A program made the translations under genes and the position numbers. The notes beneath the pieces are model-generated. The model saw nothing but the letters and a program-made list of their open reading frames with translations, did not search any database and was not told the origin of the DNA. Shown piece by piece: positions 1-35,900 of a DNA stretch of 64,000 nt; the first letter of the stretch is position 1; the number at the start of each line of letters is the position of its first letter. Origin of the DNA: Nocardia australiensis (GTDB taxonomy: Bacteria; Actinomycetota; Actinomycetes; Mycobacteriales; Mycobacteriaceae); assembly GCF_020733705.1 (NCBI RefSeq), contig NZ_JAJFZM010000001.1, positions 744,001 to 808,000 on the forward strand, written 5' to 3'.

Positions 1-20911
<20,911 letters not shown>

Positions 20912-20912
<1 letters not shown>

Positions 20913-23900
20913 CAGCTGTTTCCTTCCGAGTTGGCGACGATGGCCTGTGCTTGGGTGCGCAATGCGCGCAGGGCGGCGGCGAGACCATTGCCGCCGAGGG
21001 CGGCCAAGACACCGGGCACCAGCCCCGCGAGTGCGACGTTCACCAGGGCGTCCGGCTGCACAGCGGCGCCCATTGCCTTGGCGGTAGTCGCGAGTTTGTC
21101 GGCGAGCTGTTCGTAGGTGACCGTCTGCCCGCCGTGTTCGAAGGCAACCGTCGCGGGCGCGAGTTCGGCGGCGGCGGCGATGAGCTTAGGTAGTTCGGCC
21201 GTCGTCGGTATGGGACGCCGTTGTTCATCAGCCGTACGGATATCGATGGCCCGAATCGCCACCGACGGTTGCGCGACGATGATCGACAGCACCCGCAGTA
21301 GTCGGTCGGCGAGCAGCCGCACGGTGCCCGCGTCGAAAACGTCTGTCGCGTAACCGAATCGCATGGCGAGCCCGGACGATTCTCCCGCCGAGCCGAACCG
21401 TTCGACGGCGGTGAGATGCAGATCGAACATTGCCTCGGCCACCTCGAGATCCAGCGCCTCGACACGCAACCCGGGCAGCTCGACGCTCCCGCCCGGCATG
21501 TTCTGGAAGGTGAACATCACCTGGAACAGCGGACTGTAGGAACCGGTCCGCGCCCGGCCGAGCGCGTCCACCACTCGCTCGAACGGCACGTCGGCATGTG
21601 ACAGTGCCGCCACATCCCGATCGCGCGCCTGCCGGAGCAGATCGGCGAAACTGCCGCGCTGATCGATCTCGGTGCGCAGCACGACCGTATTGACGAACAT
21701 GCCGACCAGGTCGTCGAGTTCGCGTTCACCGCGACCCGCGACCGGCGCGCCGATGGCGATATCGCCGGTGCCCGACAGCTTCGCGAGCAGTACCGCGAAC
21801 GCACTGTGGATCACCGTGAACAAGGTGGTGCCGTGCTCGGCGGCGATCTTCGCCATGCGACCGGTCGTCGCGGCGTCGACAGCGAAATCGACTGCCGCTC
21901 CCAGCATTTCCCGTCGTGCTGGTCGGGGACGATCGGTGCCCAGTGTGAGCACTTCGGGCAGCCCGGCCAATTCGGTTCGCCAGTACGCGAGTTGATGTGA
22001 CAGCAGACTCGCGGCATCGCGCTCGGACCCGAGCACCTCGCGCTGCCACTGGCTGTAGTCGGAATACTGGATGGCCAGCGGCGCCCAATCAGGCGCCTGA
22101 CCTGCCGCGCGAACGGTATACGCGCGCACCAGGTCGCGGGTCATGGGGGCGACCGAATAGCCGTCGGCGCCGATGTGGTGCGCGACCACGACGAGAAGGT
22201 ACTCGGCTGTGTCGTCCCGGCCGATCGGCAAGGTGTCGGTGTGCGCCGTCTCGAACAAGGCGATCCGCACCGGTGGCGCGATCGTGATATCGAAACCGGT
22301 AGCGACGAACTGTGCGACTCGAGCTTCGAACCCGCTGCGTGGCAGCCGAATCGGGGTCAAGTCCACGTCCACGTGGATGGCGTCCAGAACCTCCTGAACC
22401 GGGCCGTGCTCGGTGTCCGGATACCTGGTGCGCAGCGCCTCGTGTCTATCGAGCACATCACCGACGGCGGCCGTGAGTGCGGGTATATCGAGGTCACCGG
22501 TGATCCGCAAGGCAGCGGGAACGTTGTATGCCGAGGATTGCGGCGCCAATCTATTGACCACCCACATTCGCTGCTGTGCCAGCGACAGCGGTACCGGGGC
22601 GGCACCCGAACGGGGCACGAGCGCGGGTCGGGCGTCGGTGCCGTCCAGCTCGGCTAGATGTGCCGCGAGCGCCACCACCGTCGGGGCCTCGAAAACGGCG
22701 GCGACGGGGACCCGGACGCCGAGCGCGGCACCGAGTCGGGCGGCCAGCCGCGTCGCCATCAGCGAGTTGCCCCCGAGGGCGAAGAAGTGGTCGTCCAGAC
22801 CCACTGTCGCGGCACCGGTCACGGCGGCGAAGGTGTCCGCGACCAGCCGTTGCAGGTCGGTGCCCGGTGCCCGGAAGGTGGCCTCGGCGAATACTGGCTC
22901 GGGCAGCGCCGCGCGGTCGAGCTTGCCATTGGCATTGAGCGGCAGCGCGGCCAGTACGACAATCGCGGCGGGCACCATATACGCGGGTAGTTCGGCCGCC
23001 ACAGCCGTCCGCAGCTCACGAGCCAGACCCTCGGATTTGATCGAATCTGCTTCCGGTACAGCGACATAGGCGATGAGTCGGACACCGGCACGGTCGTCGT
23101 CGCGAGCAACCGTGACGGCCGCACGGACCTGCGGTAGTCGCCGCAGCGCGGTCTCCACCTCGCCGAGTTCGATACGGAAGCCACCGATCTTGACCTGGAA
23201 ATCCGACCGTTCGAGATATTCCAGCGTGCCGTCGGGTCGCCTGCGAACGATGTCACCGGTCCGGTACATGGCCGCACCCGTCGTGAACGGATCGGCGACG
23301 AACCTGTCCGAGGTCAACGCCGGCCCACGCTGGTAACCGCGCGCCAATTGCGCACCGGCCAAATACAATTCGCCCGCCACGCCGATAGGCACCGGCCGCA
23401 GCCGGGTATCGAGGACATGCACCCGGCTGTTCCAGGCCGGGCCACCGATCGGCACCACGTGTGCCGGATCTTCGCGCACCTCGAAGGCGGTGATCGATAC
23501 CGCCGCCTCGGTGGGACCGTACAGGTTGAACAGCCTGGTGCCAGCGCAGCGACGCCGGAACTCGATGGCGGTCGCGGGCGACAGGGCCTCGCCGATGGCC
23601 AGCACCCGTCGCAGCGACACCGGCAACGGCGCATCCGGCGCGACGGCGAGCAGCATATCGATCAGCGAAGGCACCGCGTGCAGCACGGTGACGTCGTGGC
23701 GTCCGATCAGCGCGACCAACCGGTCGGGGTCGCGTTCGGTGCCCGGCGCGGTCACCACCAGCCGACCGCCCGTCACCAGCGGCGACCAGAACTCCCACAC
23801 CGACAGATCGAAGGTGGCCGGGGTTTTGAGCAGCACGCTGTCGCGCGCCCCGAGCGCGAAAGTGTCACGCAGCCAAGCCAATTGGTTGACGATGGCCGAG

Positions 23901-26900
23901 TGCGTCACGGTAACGCCCTTGGGTAGACCGGTCGAGCCAGAGGTGAAGATCACGTACGCCGGGTGAGCCGGGCGTAGCGGTCGAACCCGTTCGGTGTCGC
24001 GGATCGGTAGCGCCGAGAACTCCTCGAGCTGGAGACGGTCGATTTCCAGTGCGGCCGAGCCGGTTTCGATCCGAACGCCATCAACCGAGGTCGTCAGTAC
24101 GCAGGTCGGCGCGGCTGTCGCGATGATGTGGCCGATCCGGTCGGCAGGATGATCGGGATCGATCGGCACGTACGCGCCGCCCGCGCGCACCACCGCGTAC
24201 ATCGCGGTGAGCAGCGCCACCGAGCGTCGCATGGCGAGCACGACGGTGGACTCCGGCCCGACCCCTTCGTCGATCAATTTGCGGGCGAGCCGATTGACCG
24301 AGGCGTCGAATTCCGAATAAGTGATCGCGGTTTCGTCGGTCGAGGTCGCGTCGATGAGCGCGACGGCGTGCGGTGTCGCCGCGACCTGCGCATCGAACAG
24401 ATCCGCGAGCGTCATCGGCTCGACCGGGTGCGCGGTGCGGTTCCACTCGTCGAACAATCGGGCGTCCGGACCGAGCAGATCCAGGTCACCGACGGCGGTA
24501 TTCGGCGCGGCGGCAACCGATTCCAGAACACGCAGTAGCGCCGCCGCGAACCGCTCGGCACTGCCCGTCTCGAACAGGTCGGTCGCGTAGCCCAGCGACA
24601 GCTCGATACCTTCGGGTGCGCCATCGACGCTGTAGTTGTCCACAGCGAACAGATGTAGGTCGAATTGCGCGACGTCGGTCTCTAATTCAAGCGCACGCAC
24701 CTCGAGTCCCGGCAACCGCAGGCTGCCGCGCTCGTGGTTCTGGAAGGAATAGCCGACCTGGAACAGCGGATGACGGGCCGTCGACCGCCGCGGGTTCAAC
24801 ACCTCCACCAACCGTTCGAACGGCATGTCCGCGTGCGAGAACGCGGCGATATCCGCCGCGCGGGCCCGGCCGACCAGTGTTTCGAACGGCTCCGCGCTAT
24901 CGATATGGGTGCGCAGCGCGAGAGTATTGACGAACATGCCGATGACGTCGTCGAGTTCGGCCTCGCCCCGGCCCGCGATCGGCGTACCGACCGCGATATC
25001 CGAAGTGCCGGACAATCGCGCGAGCAGTGTCGCGAAGGCGGCGTGCACCACCATGAACAGCGTTGCGCCGCTGCGCCTGCCGAGTGCGATGAGGTCGGAG
25101 TGCAGCGCCTTGTCGACCGAGACGGCGACCTTGGCGCCACGCAGGCTTTGGCGCGCCGGACGGGGGTGGTCGGTGGGCAAGTTCAGCTGGTCGGGCAGTC
25201 CGGTCAGCGTCTCGGTCCAGAAGGCGAGCTGGCGTGCCGACAGCGATGCGGGGTCGGACTCGGCGCCGAGCAGTTCGCGTTGCCACAGTGCGTAATCCGC
25301 GTATTGCACGGCGAGTGGCGACCAACCGGGTGCGGCGCCTTCGCGGCGCGCGGTGTAGGCCGTCATCAGGTCGCGCACGAATGGCGCCACCGACGATCCG
25401 TCGGCGGCAATGTGATGCAAGACCGCCGCGAGAACGAATTCGGAGTCGCCGGGGTGCGCGGAGTCGCCGCCTGGGGTGTCGCTACCGGATTCGCCGGGAA
25501 CCGTCGCGCCGCCGGCATCCTGAATCACGAACAGCCGCAGCCGAATCGGCACATCGACGGTTACATCGAACGTGGTGGCGACCAGCTCCCCTATCCGCTC
25601 CGCGAGCCCAGCGGCGGATACCTGGATCGGATACAGCGACGCGACCGCCCGCGCCACCGGCATTACCAGCTGCGTGGCTTCGCCGTCGATTTCCGGGTAG
25701 CTGGTCCGCAATGACTCGTGCCTGCCGATGACATCGCCGAGCGCGGCTCGCAATGCCGCGATATCGAGGTCTCCGGTCAACCGCAGCGCCACCGGGATGT
25801 TGTAGGCGGTGGAGGTGCCCTCGAAGCGGTTGAGGAACCACATTCGCTGCTGGGCGGGCGAGAGCGGAATCCGCTCGGGGCGCGTACCTGCCACCAGCAC
25901 GGGCCGCGCGCCGACGGCGTCCTGCCCCGCGATCAGGGCGGCGAGGTCGGCGACGCGAGGCGCCTCGAACAGGGCGCGCACGCCGACGGTCCGTCCGAGT
26001 GAGGTGCCGATCCGTGCGGCGGCCTTGGCAGCCAGCAGCGAGCTGCCGCCGAGTGCGAAGAAATCGTCGTCGGCGCCGACCCGGTGCGTAGTTTCCTGGC
26101 CGGAACCGGCGACGTTGTGTCCGAGCACGTCGGCGAATACCGAGGCGATGATCTCCTCGGCTATGGTCGCTGGTTTGCGGTAGGTGCTGGTCTCGAAGGC
26201 CGGTGCGGGCAGCGCGGCGCGGTCGAGCTTTCCGTTCACCGTCAATGGAATCCGATCCACCATCACGACGGCGGCGGGCACCATATGTTCCGGCAGCCTG
26301 CGCGAGAGCGCTTGGCGCAACCACGCGGTGTCCGAGCGCTCGCCACCGACGACATAGGCGACGATGCGCGCCTCGTCGACGAGGTCGGTGCGCACGATTA
26401 CCGCCACCTCGCTGACGGATACCGCTGTCTCCGCGAGCACCGCCGCCTCGATTTCGCCGAGCTCGATGCGGAAGCCACGCACGTTCACCTGCTGATCGGC
26501 GCGGCCGAGGTATTCGAGTTCGCCCTCGGCACTCCAGCGGGCCAGATCGCCGGATCGGTAGGCCAGCGCGCCGTCGCCGCCATACGGGTCGGCCACGAAC
26601 CGGCTCGCGGTGAGCGTGGGCCGTCCGAGGTAGCCGCGCGCCAACTGACCACCGGAAACGTAGATTTCGCCGGGTACACCCACCGGTACCGGCCGCAGGC
26701 GCGCGTCGAGCACCCGCACCGCGAGGCCCGGTATGGCACCGCCGATGACGCTCGCCGACCCGCTGCCCGCCTCGATGGCGCGGTAGGAGACGTGCACCGT
26801 GGTTTCGGTAATGCCGTACATATTCACCAGCCGCGGCAGCTGCGGGCGCCTGGCGAACCATCCGCCGAGTCGTTGCGGCTCGAGTGCCTCGCCACCGAAA

Positions 26901-29900
26901 ATCACGTAGCGCAGTGCCAATTCACGTGGCTGCTGCTCGGCCGCATCCGCGGCGATGAGCTGGTAGAACGCCGATGGCGTCTGGTTGAGCACCGTGACCC
27001 GCTCGGCGGCGAGCAGTTCCAAGAATTGCTGCGGCGAGCGTGCGGTGAAGTAGTCGACCACCACGAGAGTGCCGCCGTAGAGCAGTGCGCCCCACAGCTC
27101 CCACACCGAGAAGTCGAATGCGTAGGAATGGAACAGTGTCCAGACATCCGAGGGACCGAATTGGAAGCGACCGTCGGTGTTGTCGAGCAGGCTCAGCACA
27201 TTGCGGTGCGGGACGACGACGCCCTTCGGCTGCCCGGTGGAGCCGGAGGTGTAGATGACATAGGCGACATGCGCGGGATCGAGCGGTGCGCGTCGATCCG
27301 CGTCGGTCACCGGCGCACCGTCGAAGATGTCCAGATCGACGGCGTCGATATCGATGACCGGCCCGCCGAACCAACCGCGCGCCAAACCCGTTGCCGCACT
27401 GGTGATCGCGCACACCGGTCGGGCGTCGTCCAGCACGTATTCGATGCGGTCGGCCGGATAGTTGGGATCGATCGGCAGGTATCCGGCACCGGTTTTGACC
27501 ACGGCGAGTAGACCGGCGATCAGTTCCACCGAACGCGGCAGCGCGACCGCCACCAACCTTTCCGGTCCGACCCCGGCGGCAATCAGCCTGCGCGCGAGCC
27601 GGTTGGACCACTCCTCCAACTCGCCGTAGCTCAACGACCGGTCGCCGGACCGGACCGCGACGGCCGCTGGGTCGATCGCCGCGGCACGCGTGAATCGGTC
27701 GGCAATGGTTGCGGGCGCACTGGCGATCGAGGGTGCGGTGCCGGCCCACTCATACAGTGCTCGCTGCTGTTCTTCCGCGCTGAGCAGTTGGATATCGCCG
27801 ACGACCACCGTGGCGTCCGCGGCAATGGCGGCCAGCACCTGGGTGAATCGCCGAGCCAGCACCGCGATCGTATCGGCATCGAAAAGATCTGTGGCATAGC
27901 CGATCTCGATGTCCATGCCGTCCGAACGGCCGTCCGCGTCGGTCGATTCGACCACCGTGAACTGTAGGTCGAATTTGGCGACCGCCGCGTCGAACTCGAC
28001 CGGCGTCACCACCAGCCCATCGGCCGCCAGCCGTGGCAGCGCGAAGTTCTGGAAGCTCAGCGCCACCTGGAACAGCGGATGACGGTTCTGTGCCCGAGTC
28101 GGCGCGAGGAGTTCCACCAGCCGCTCGAACGGGATGTCCGCGTGCGAGAGTGCCTCGATGTCCTTGGCACGCACGGTGTCGAGCACCGTCTCGAAGCGTG
28201 CTCTCGGATCGATATGGGTGCGCAACACCAGGGTGTTGACGAAGATGCCGACGAGCCGGTCCAAGGCGGCCTCACCGCGACCTGCGACCGGGGTTCCGAT
28301 CGCTATGTCTTCGCCGCCCGAGAGCCGCGCCAGCAGCACCGCCAGTGCGGCGTGCACCGTCGCGAACAGCGTCGCTTCCCGCTTGCGGGCCAGCTCGCTG
28401 AGTTCGCTGTGCAGGTCGGAATCGATGCGGAAGCGGTGGGTGCCGCCGCGATAGGACGACACCGACGGGCGCGGGTGGTCGGCGGGCAGTTCGATCCGCT
28501 CCGGCAGTCCGGCGAGAGTGGCACGCCAGTATTCGAGCTGGTGGTGCGCCAACGATGCCGGATCGTCTGTGGTACCGAGGGTTTCGGCTTGCCACAGCGT
28601 GTAGTCGGCATACTGCACCGGCAGCGGCGCCCAGGTGGGAACCGCACCGGTTCGGCGCGCGGCGTAGCCGGTCATGAGGTCGTCGGCCAGCGGGCCGAGG
28701 GAGAAGCCGTCGGCCGAAATATGGTGCAGGACAAGCAGGAGCACATGCTCGGCTGACTCGTCGAGCGCGAATAGCGCCGCCCGTAGCGGAGTTTCACTGG
28801 TCAGGTCGAATGTCTCCGCCGCAAGTGCGGCGAGTCGATGAGCGAGTTCGGATCCGGCGACCCGTTGCACCGGTAGCTGCGCAACAGCCTGCGCCGCAGG
28901 CACAATCACCTGCTGCGCGCCGTCATTCCCGTCCGGATAAACCGTCCGAAGCGTCTCGTGGCGCGCCACCACATCCGCGAGGGCGGCGGCCAATGCCGAG
29001 ACATCCAACTCCCCGGTCAGGCGCAATGCGACGGGGATATTGTCGACGGCGTCGCCGGGACCGTCATGCGCGCCGGCCAGGAACCGATTCAGGAACCACA
29101 TGCGCTGCTGGGCGGGTGAGAGCGGAATACGTCGCGGACGTGGGCGCGCGGTCAACGCGACCCGGCGACCAGCGCCGTGCCTGGACTCGGCGGCCGCCGC
29201 GAGCGCCTGGACCGTCGACGCCTCGAACAGCAGCTTCACCGGCAGCCGCGCGTCGAAGTCGGCACCGAGCCGGGCCACCACCCGGGTGGCGTTGAGTGAA
29301 TTGCCACCCAATGCGAAGAAGTCGTCATCGAGTCCGACCCGATCCACACCGAGCACCTCGGCGAAGACCCGCGCCACACTATGCTGCGCCGCCGTGGTCG
29401 GCGCGCGGAAGGCCGTGGTTTCGAATACCGGTGCGGGCAATGCCTTTCGATCCAGCTTCCCGGAGGCGTTCAGTGGGAACTCGTCGAGCACGACCGTCGC
29501 CGAGGGCACCATATAGCTGGGCAATCGCCGGCCGAGAGCGGCTTTCACCGCATCCGCCGCAACGGTCGACGCCGGTGCCGCGACGACATACGCAACCAGT
29601 TGATCGCCGCGCAGCACCACCACCGACTGCGCGACCGCATCCATGCTGTCGAGCGCGGATTCGATTTCCCCGAGCTCGATGCGCAGCCCGCGCAGCTTGA
29701 CCTGGAAGTCCGTGCGGCCCAAATACTTCAGCGCGCCGTCGCCGGTCCAGGCCACCAGGTCGCCGGTCCGGTACAGCCGGGTCCCCGCCGCACCGAAGGG
29801 GTTCGCCACAAACCGATCGCTGGTCGATCCCGGGCGAGCCACATAGCCGCGGGCCAACTGGGCACCGGCCAGGTACAGCTCCCCCGGCACGCCGGGCGGC

Positions 29901-32900
29901 ACCGGCCGCAGCCGCCCATCCAGCACATACACCTGTGTGTTGAATACCGGCGCACCGATCGGCACCGTATCGGTGTCGGCATCGACCACCGCATGGGCGG
30001 TGACATCAACGGCTGCCTCTGTCGGCCCGTACAAGTTGTGCAAATCGGCACCGGTCAGTTCACGTAGTCGCTGTGCGGGTTTGACCGGCAGTGCCTCCCC
30101 CGAGGAGAACACCAGGCGCAGCGAATCACAGTGCGCCGCAGCCTCATCGGCCACGAAAGCGACCAGCATGGACGGCACGAAGTGCGCGACGGTCACCCCC
30201 GCGTCGGCGATGAGTCGAGCGAGATAGCGCGGATCGCGGTGCCCGTCCGGCTGCGCCAGCACCAGTCGTGCACCAATCTGCAAGGGCCAGAAGAACTCCC
30301 ACACCGACACATCGAAAGTCGCTGGCGTCTTCTGCAACACCACATCGGCTTCGCTCAGCCGGTGGGCATCCTGCATCCACACCAGGCGATTCACGATCGC
30401 CGCATGCGATACCGCGACTCCCTTCGGCAGTCCGGTAGAACCCGATGTGAAGATCACGTACGCGTCGTGGCCGGGCAACAGCGCACCCAGCCGGTCGGCG
30501 TCGGTCAACGGTGCGCCGGAGTAGTCGGTGGTATCGAAGAGATCGATATCCAGCACCGCCCACGCGCGCGAGCCGGTCTGTCCCAATGCCTCCGGGGACA
30601 GGTCGAGCCCATCGGACGAGCGGGTCAGCACACACACCGGCCCGGCCACGCGCAGCACGTTCGCCGTCCGCTCGACCGGATGGTCCGGATCCACCGGCAC
30701 ATACGCCGCACCCGCCGTGAGCACCGCGTACATGGCGACGACGAGGTCGACCGAACGCGCCATCCCCAGCGCGACGGTGCTGCCCGGCCGGACGCCGATC
30801 GAGACAAGCAGCCGGGCCAGCCGATTCACCCGCGCGGCGAATTCCGCGTACGACAACGACTCGCCCTCGAAGGACACGGCGGTAGCGTCCGGGGTGGTGC
30901 GCACCTGTACCTCGAACAACGACACCAGGGTCGCGTCGGTGTCCACCGCGTGCGCGGTCGCGTTCCAGCCGTGCAGGACCGAGGCACGCTCCGCGGCGGT
31001 CAGCAACTCGACGTCACCGACCAGCACCCACGGATCGGTAACGACCGCGTCGAGCACCCGGTGCAGCCGGGCAGCCAGCAGGCGGATGTTCGGCGCGTCG
31101 AACAGGTCGGTGGCGTATTCGAAGACCGCCGCGATTCCGACCGGCGCACCATCCGGGCCCAGCGCTTCGGTCAGCGTCAGTTGGAGGTCGAATTTCGCTG
31201 TCCGCGTGTCTATATCGATGGCGGAAACCTCGAGCCCGGCCAACTCCAACGCGGCGTGCGCGGTGTTCTGGAAGTCGAGCATCACCTGGAACAGCGGGTG
31301 CCTGGCCGCGGATCGCGGCGGGTCGAGCACCTCGACCAGCCGCTCGAACGGCACGTCGGCATGCGCGAAAGCCCGCAGGTCACCGTCGCGCACCACGGCG
31401 AGCAAATCCGCGAAGCGCAGGTCCGGGCGTACGTCGGCACGCAACACGAGGGTGTTGACGAACATGCCGACCAGCTCGTCGAGGGCCTGGTCACCGCGTC
31501 CCGCGATCGGTGTGCCGATCGCGATATCCTGCTGCCCCGCGAGTTTCGCCAGCATGGTCGCGAACGCCGCGTGCATCACCATGAACAGCGACGCATTCGA
31601 TCGGTCCGCGAGCGTGCGCAGCCGCGCGTGGGTGGCGGCATCGATGGTGAACGTGTGCCGGGCACCACGGCCGGACGCGATCGCGGGGCGCGGCCGATCG
31701 GCAGGCAGGTCGAGCACATCGGGTAGCCCGGCGAGTTCGGCGGACCAGTACCGGATCTGCTCGGCCATCGGCGAACGCGGATCATCCTCGGCGCCAAGTG
31801 TTTCCCGCTGCCACAGCGTGTAGTCGGCATACTGCACCGGCAGCGGCGCCCACATCGGCGCGCGGCCCGCGCATCGGGTGGCATAGGCGGCCATGAGGTC
31901 GCGGGTGAGCGGCGCGATAGACCAGCCGTCGGCGGCGATGTGATGCATCGAGACGACGAGGACATGTTCCTCGGTACTCGTCCGCAGTAGCGACAGTCGC
32001 ACGGGCGCGGCCGTGTCGAGCGCGAAAGGCATTGCCGCAATGGCACGGACCCGATCCGGCAGGCCGGTGGCGTCGATCGCCTCCGCAATCAGCGTAACGG
32101 GCACCGTGTCGAGCGGAAGCACCTGCTGGCGCGCGATGCCGTCGATGGCCGGATAGCTGGTCCGCAGTGTCTCGTGCCTGGCGAAAACATCGCCGATCGC
32201 ATCGGCCAGTACGGCATGGTCGAGGACACCGCGTAGTCGGACCGCGGCGGAGAGATTGTTCGCCACCGAGTCGGCGTCGAACTGGTTGAGCAACCACATC
32301 CGCTGCTGCGCGTAGGACAGCGGCACCACCTCCGGACGAGGACCGGCGACGAGCAGAGGCCGGGCAGTGTTGCCCGGTGCCGGCAGATGTGCCGCGAAGG
32401 CGCCCACCGTGGGGTGTTCGAACAGCAGCCGCACCGGCACGTCCGTACCGGTCGCCGCCGCGACTCGCGCCGCGATCTGCGTGGCGACCAGCGAGCTTCC
32501 GCCGAGTGCGAAGAAGTCATCGTCGAGCCCGACGCGGTCGAGCCCGAGTACCTGGGCGAACGACTCGGCGACGGCGCGTTCGGCGGCGGTAGTCGGCGCA
32601 CGAAATGCCTTGGCGGCCAATACCGGATCCGGCAACGCCTTGCGATCCAGCTTGCCGGAACTGGTCAGCGGCATCTCGACCAGCGCGACGTAGGCGGTCG
32701 GCACCATATAGGACGGCAGCGCGGCGCGTAGCCGCTGCTCCAGTACCGAGGTCAGTTCGGCCTCGGGGATAGTGGTGACCACATAGGCGACGAGCAGTTC
32801 GCCGGCGGCATGCGCGTATATCCGCACCGCCGCCGCCCGTACATCCGCCGCGGCGGCCAACGCCGCCTCGATCTCACCGAACTCGATGCGCTGACCGCGC

Positions 32901-35900
32901 AGTTTGACCTGAAAGTCGCTGCGCCCCAAATACTCGAGGTCTCCGGCACGAGTGCGCCGCACCAGATCGCCCGTCCGGTACATCCGTGCGCCGGGCGGCC
33001 CGTACGGATCGGCGATGAAACGTTCGGCACTCAGATCGGCACGGCCGTGGTAGCCGCGCGCCACCTGTACCCCCGACAGGTACAGCTCACCAACCACGGT
33101 CTCCGGCACCGGCCGCAACCGTGTGTCCAGCACCAGTGCCCGGCCGCCACGGACCGGAAGCCCGATCGGCACTACGGCACCGCTGGTCGCCTGGACCGGC
33201 GCGTGAGTGGCATGCACGGTGAATTCCGTTGGCCCATAAAGGTTGTGCAGCTCGGCCGCGCTCACGGCGGCGAACGAGGCCGCCGCCTCACCCGTCATCG
33301 CCTCACCCGCGACAAATATCGTCCGCAATGATTCGATCGCGGGCGCGGGCGCGACATCGGCGAACACCGTCAGCATCGACGGCACAAACGATGTCATGGT
33401 CACCGAATGCGCGGCGATCACCGACGCGAGGTATCCGCTGTCGCGGTGCCCATCATGCTCGGCAACAACCAACCTGGCGCCCCGGACGAGCGGCGCGAAC
33501 AATTCCCACACCGAAACATCGAAGGTTGCGGGCGTTTTGAACAACACCACATCGTCGTCTCGAATGCCGTACTCGCCGACAATCCACTCGACCTGGTTGA
33601 CCATCGAGTCATGCTGGACAGCCACACCTTTCGGCCGACCGGTAGATCCAGAGGTGAAGATGACATAGGCGGTGTTCCCACCCCGCAGCGGACGCGCCCG
33701 CTCCGAATCCCGCACCGGCGCGGACGAATACCTCGCGGTATCGACGGCGTCCACCGCGAACACAGGCTCGTTATCGCGAAGCCAGCGACCGGATCGGCCC
33801 GCGTGTCGCATTTCTATAGCTGGCGTCCGCGAAACATCCACCGTCGCAACAGCTTCGCTGATCCAGCCATCAGCCGACCGTGTCAAAACGCAGGCCGGGC
33901 GGGCCGAGTCCACGACATGAGCGATCCTGGCCTCCGGCTGGTCGGGATCGACCGGGACATAGGCCCCGCCCGCCGTCAGCACCGCGTAAGCGCCGATAAC
34001 CAACTCCGCCGAGCGCCGCATGCCGAGGACCACCAGCGATTCAGGACCGACACCGGCACCGATCAGCAGCCGGGCAAGCCGGTTGACCTGCGCCGACAGT
34101 TCGGCATAGGTGAATACGCGATCCCCATCGACCAACGCGACAGCATTCGGTGCCCGACGCACCTGCGCTTCGAAGCCATCGAGCACAGTGGACGCGGCGG
34201 CCTCGCTCGAGGACGGCCCGCGCCCCAGTTCGATCGCCCGCCGCGCCTCGGCGGCATTCAGCAGTGGCAGATCGCCGACCGGAACATCCGCGTCGCTCGC
34301 GATCGCGCCCAGCAATCGGACCAACCACCGCGCGTAAACCGCGATCGTGGTCTCATCGAAAATGTCTGTCGCGTAAGTAAATTCCGCTTGGATCCCCGTC
34401 GGCGCCGGACCATCCCCGAGTCCGGCACCGGCGAAGCCTTCGGTAATCGTGAGCTGTAGGTCGAACTTGGTCGCTCCGGTATCCAGCGTACTGGTTGTCA
34501 CCGACAATCCCGGGAGCTCGACTGAGATGTCCGCCGCATTGTCGAAAGCGAGCAGCACCTGGAACAGCGGATGACGTGCCTGCGAGCGCGGCGGATTAAT
34601 GGCTTCGACGAGCTGTTCGAACGGCAGTTCCGCGTGACCGAACGCCGCCAGGTCCGCCTCGCGCACCCGCGACAACAGCGTTGAAAAGGTGGCCGTGTTG
34701 TCGACCGAGGTCCGCAGCACCAGCGTGTTCACGAACATGCCGATGAGGTCATCTAGTGCGCGATCGCCGCGACCCGCTATCGGCGTGCCGATGACGATGT
34801 CATTGCTGCCCGACACCCGCGCCAGCAGCACCGCCAGCGCGGCGTGCACCACCATGAAGTTCGAAACACCATGGGCACGAGCGAGATCGGTAATCGATTG
34901 ATACAGGTCGTTCGTCAGCTCGAAGCGATGGACCGCACCGTGGCCGGACGAGACGGCTGGGCGCGGCCGGTCCGACGGCAGGTCCAGCTGATCCGGCGCG
35001 CCCATGAGCGCGCCGGTCCAGAATTCCAGCTGCCCGGTCAGCGGCTGTTCGCGCTGCCACAGGCTGTAGTCCGCGTACTGCACCGGCAGCGGCGTCCAGC
35101 CGGGCAGCTCACCCGCGCACCGCGCGTGGTAGGCCGTCATCATGTCGCGTGCCAGCACGCGCAATGAAAGTCCGTCTGCCGCAATATGATGCAGCACCAG
35201 TGCAACCGCGAAACTTTCGTCGTCCATGGCGAAAACCCGGACCCGAAGCGGAATCTCCCGTTCCAGATCGAAACCGCGAGCGGCGAACTCGAACAGTTCG
35301 GCATCGAGCGCGTCCGCGTTGATCGTTTCGATGTCACCGAAAACCTCGGCAGCCTCGAGAACGATCTGTTGTGCGGCAATACCTTCGGCCACCACGGCGC
35401 TGCCGGCCGTTACGCCGGGAAAGATTGTCCGCAGCACTTCGTGCCGGACGACAACATCACCGAGAGCCGCCCGCAACGCCGCGATATCCAATGCGCCACG
35501 CAACCTGACAACGAACGGCATGTTGTAGCCCGCGCCGGCACTGGAGAACCGGTTGAGGAACCAGATCCGCTGCTGGGCCGCAGATAGTGGAACCAGCGGC
35601 GGCCGCGGACGCGACCGCAGCACCGCGACCGCGGGCTCGCCGCCGGTTCCACCCGCCCGCTCGATCAGTTCGGCGAGCTCGGACACCGTGGTAGCGGTGA
35701 ACAGCTCGCGAACCCCGAGCCGGCAGCCCAAATCGGCGCCGAGCCGTGCGGCCACCGCAGTGGCCACCAGACTGTTGCCGCCAAGTGCGAAGAAGTCGTC
35801 CCCCCGGCCGACGCGCTCGTGGCCGAGTACCTCACCGAACACCCGCGCGACCGCCGCTTCCACCGGCGTCACAGCGGCCGCGTATTCGGTGGTTGTCCGC

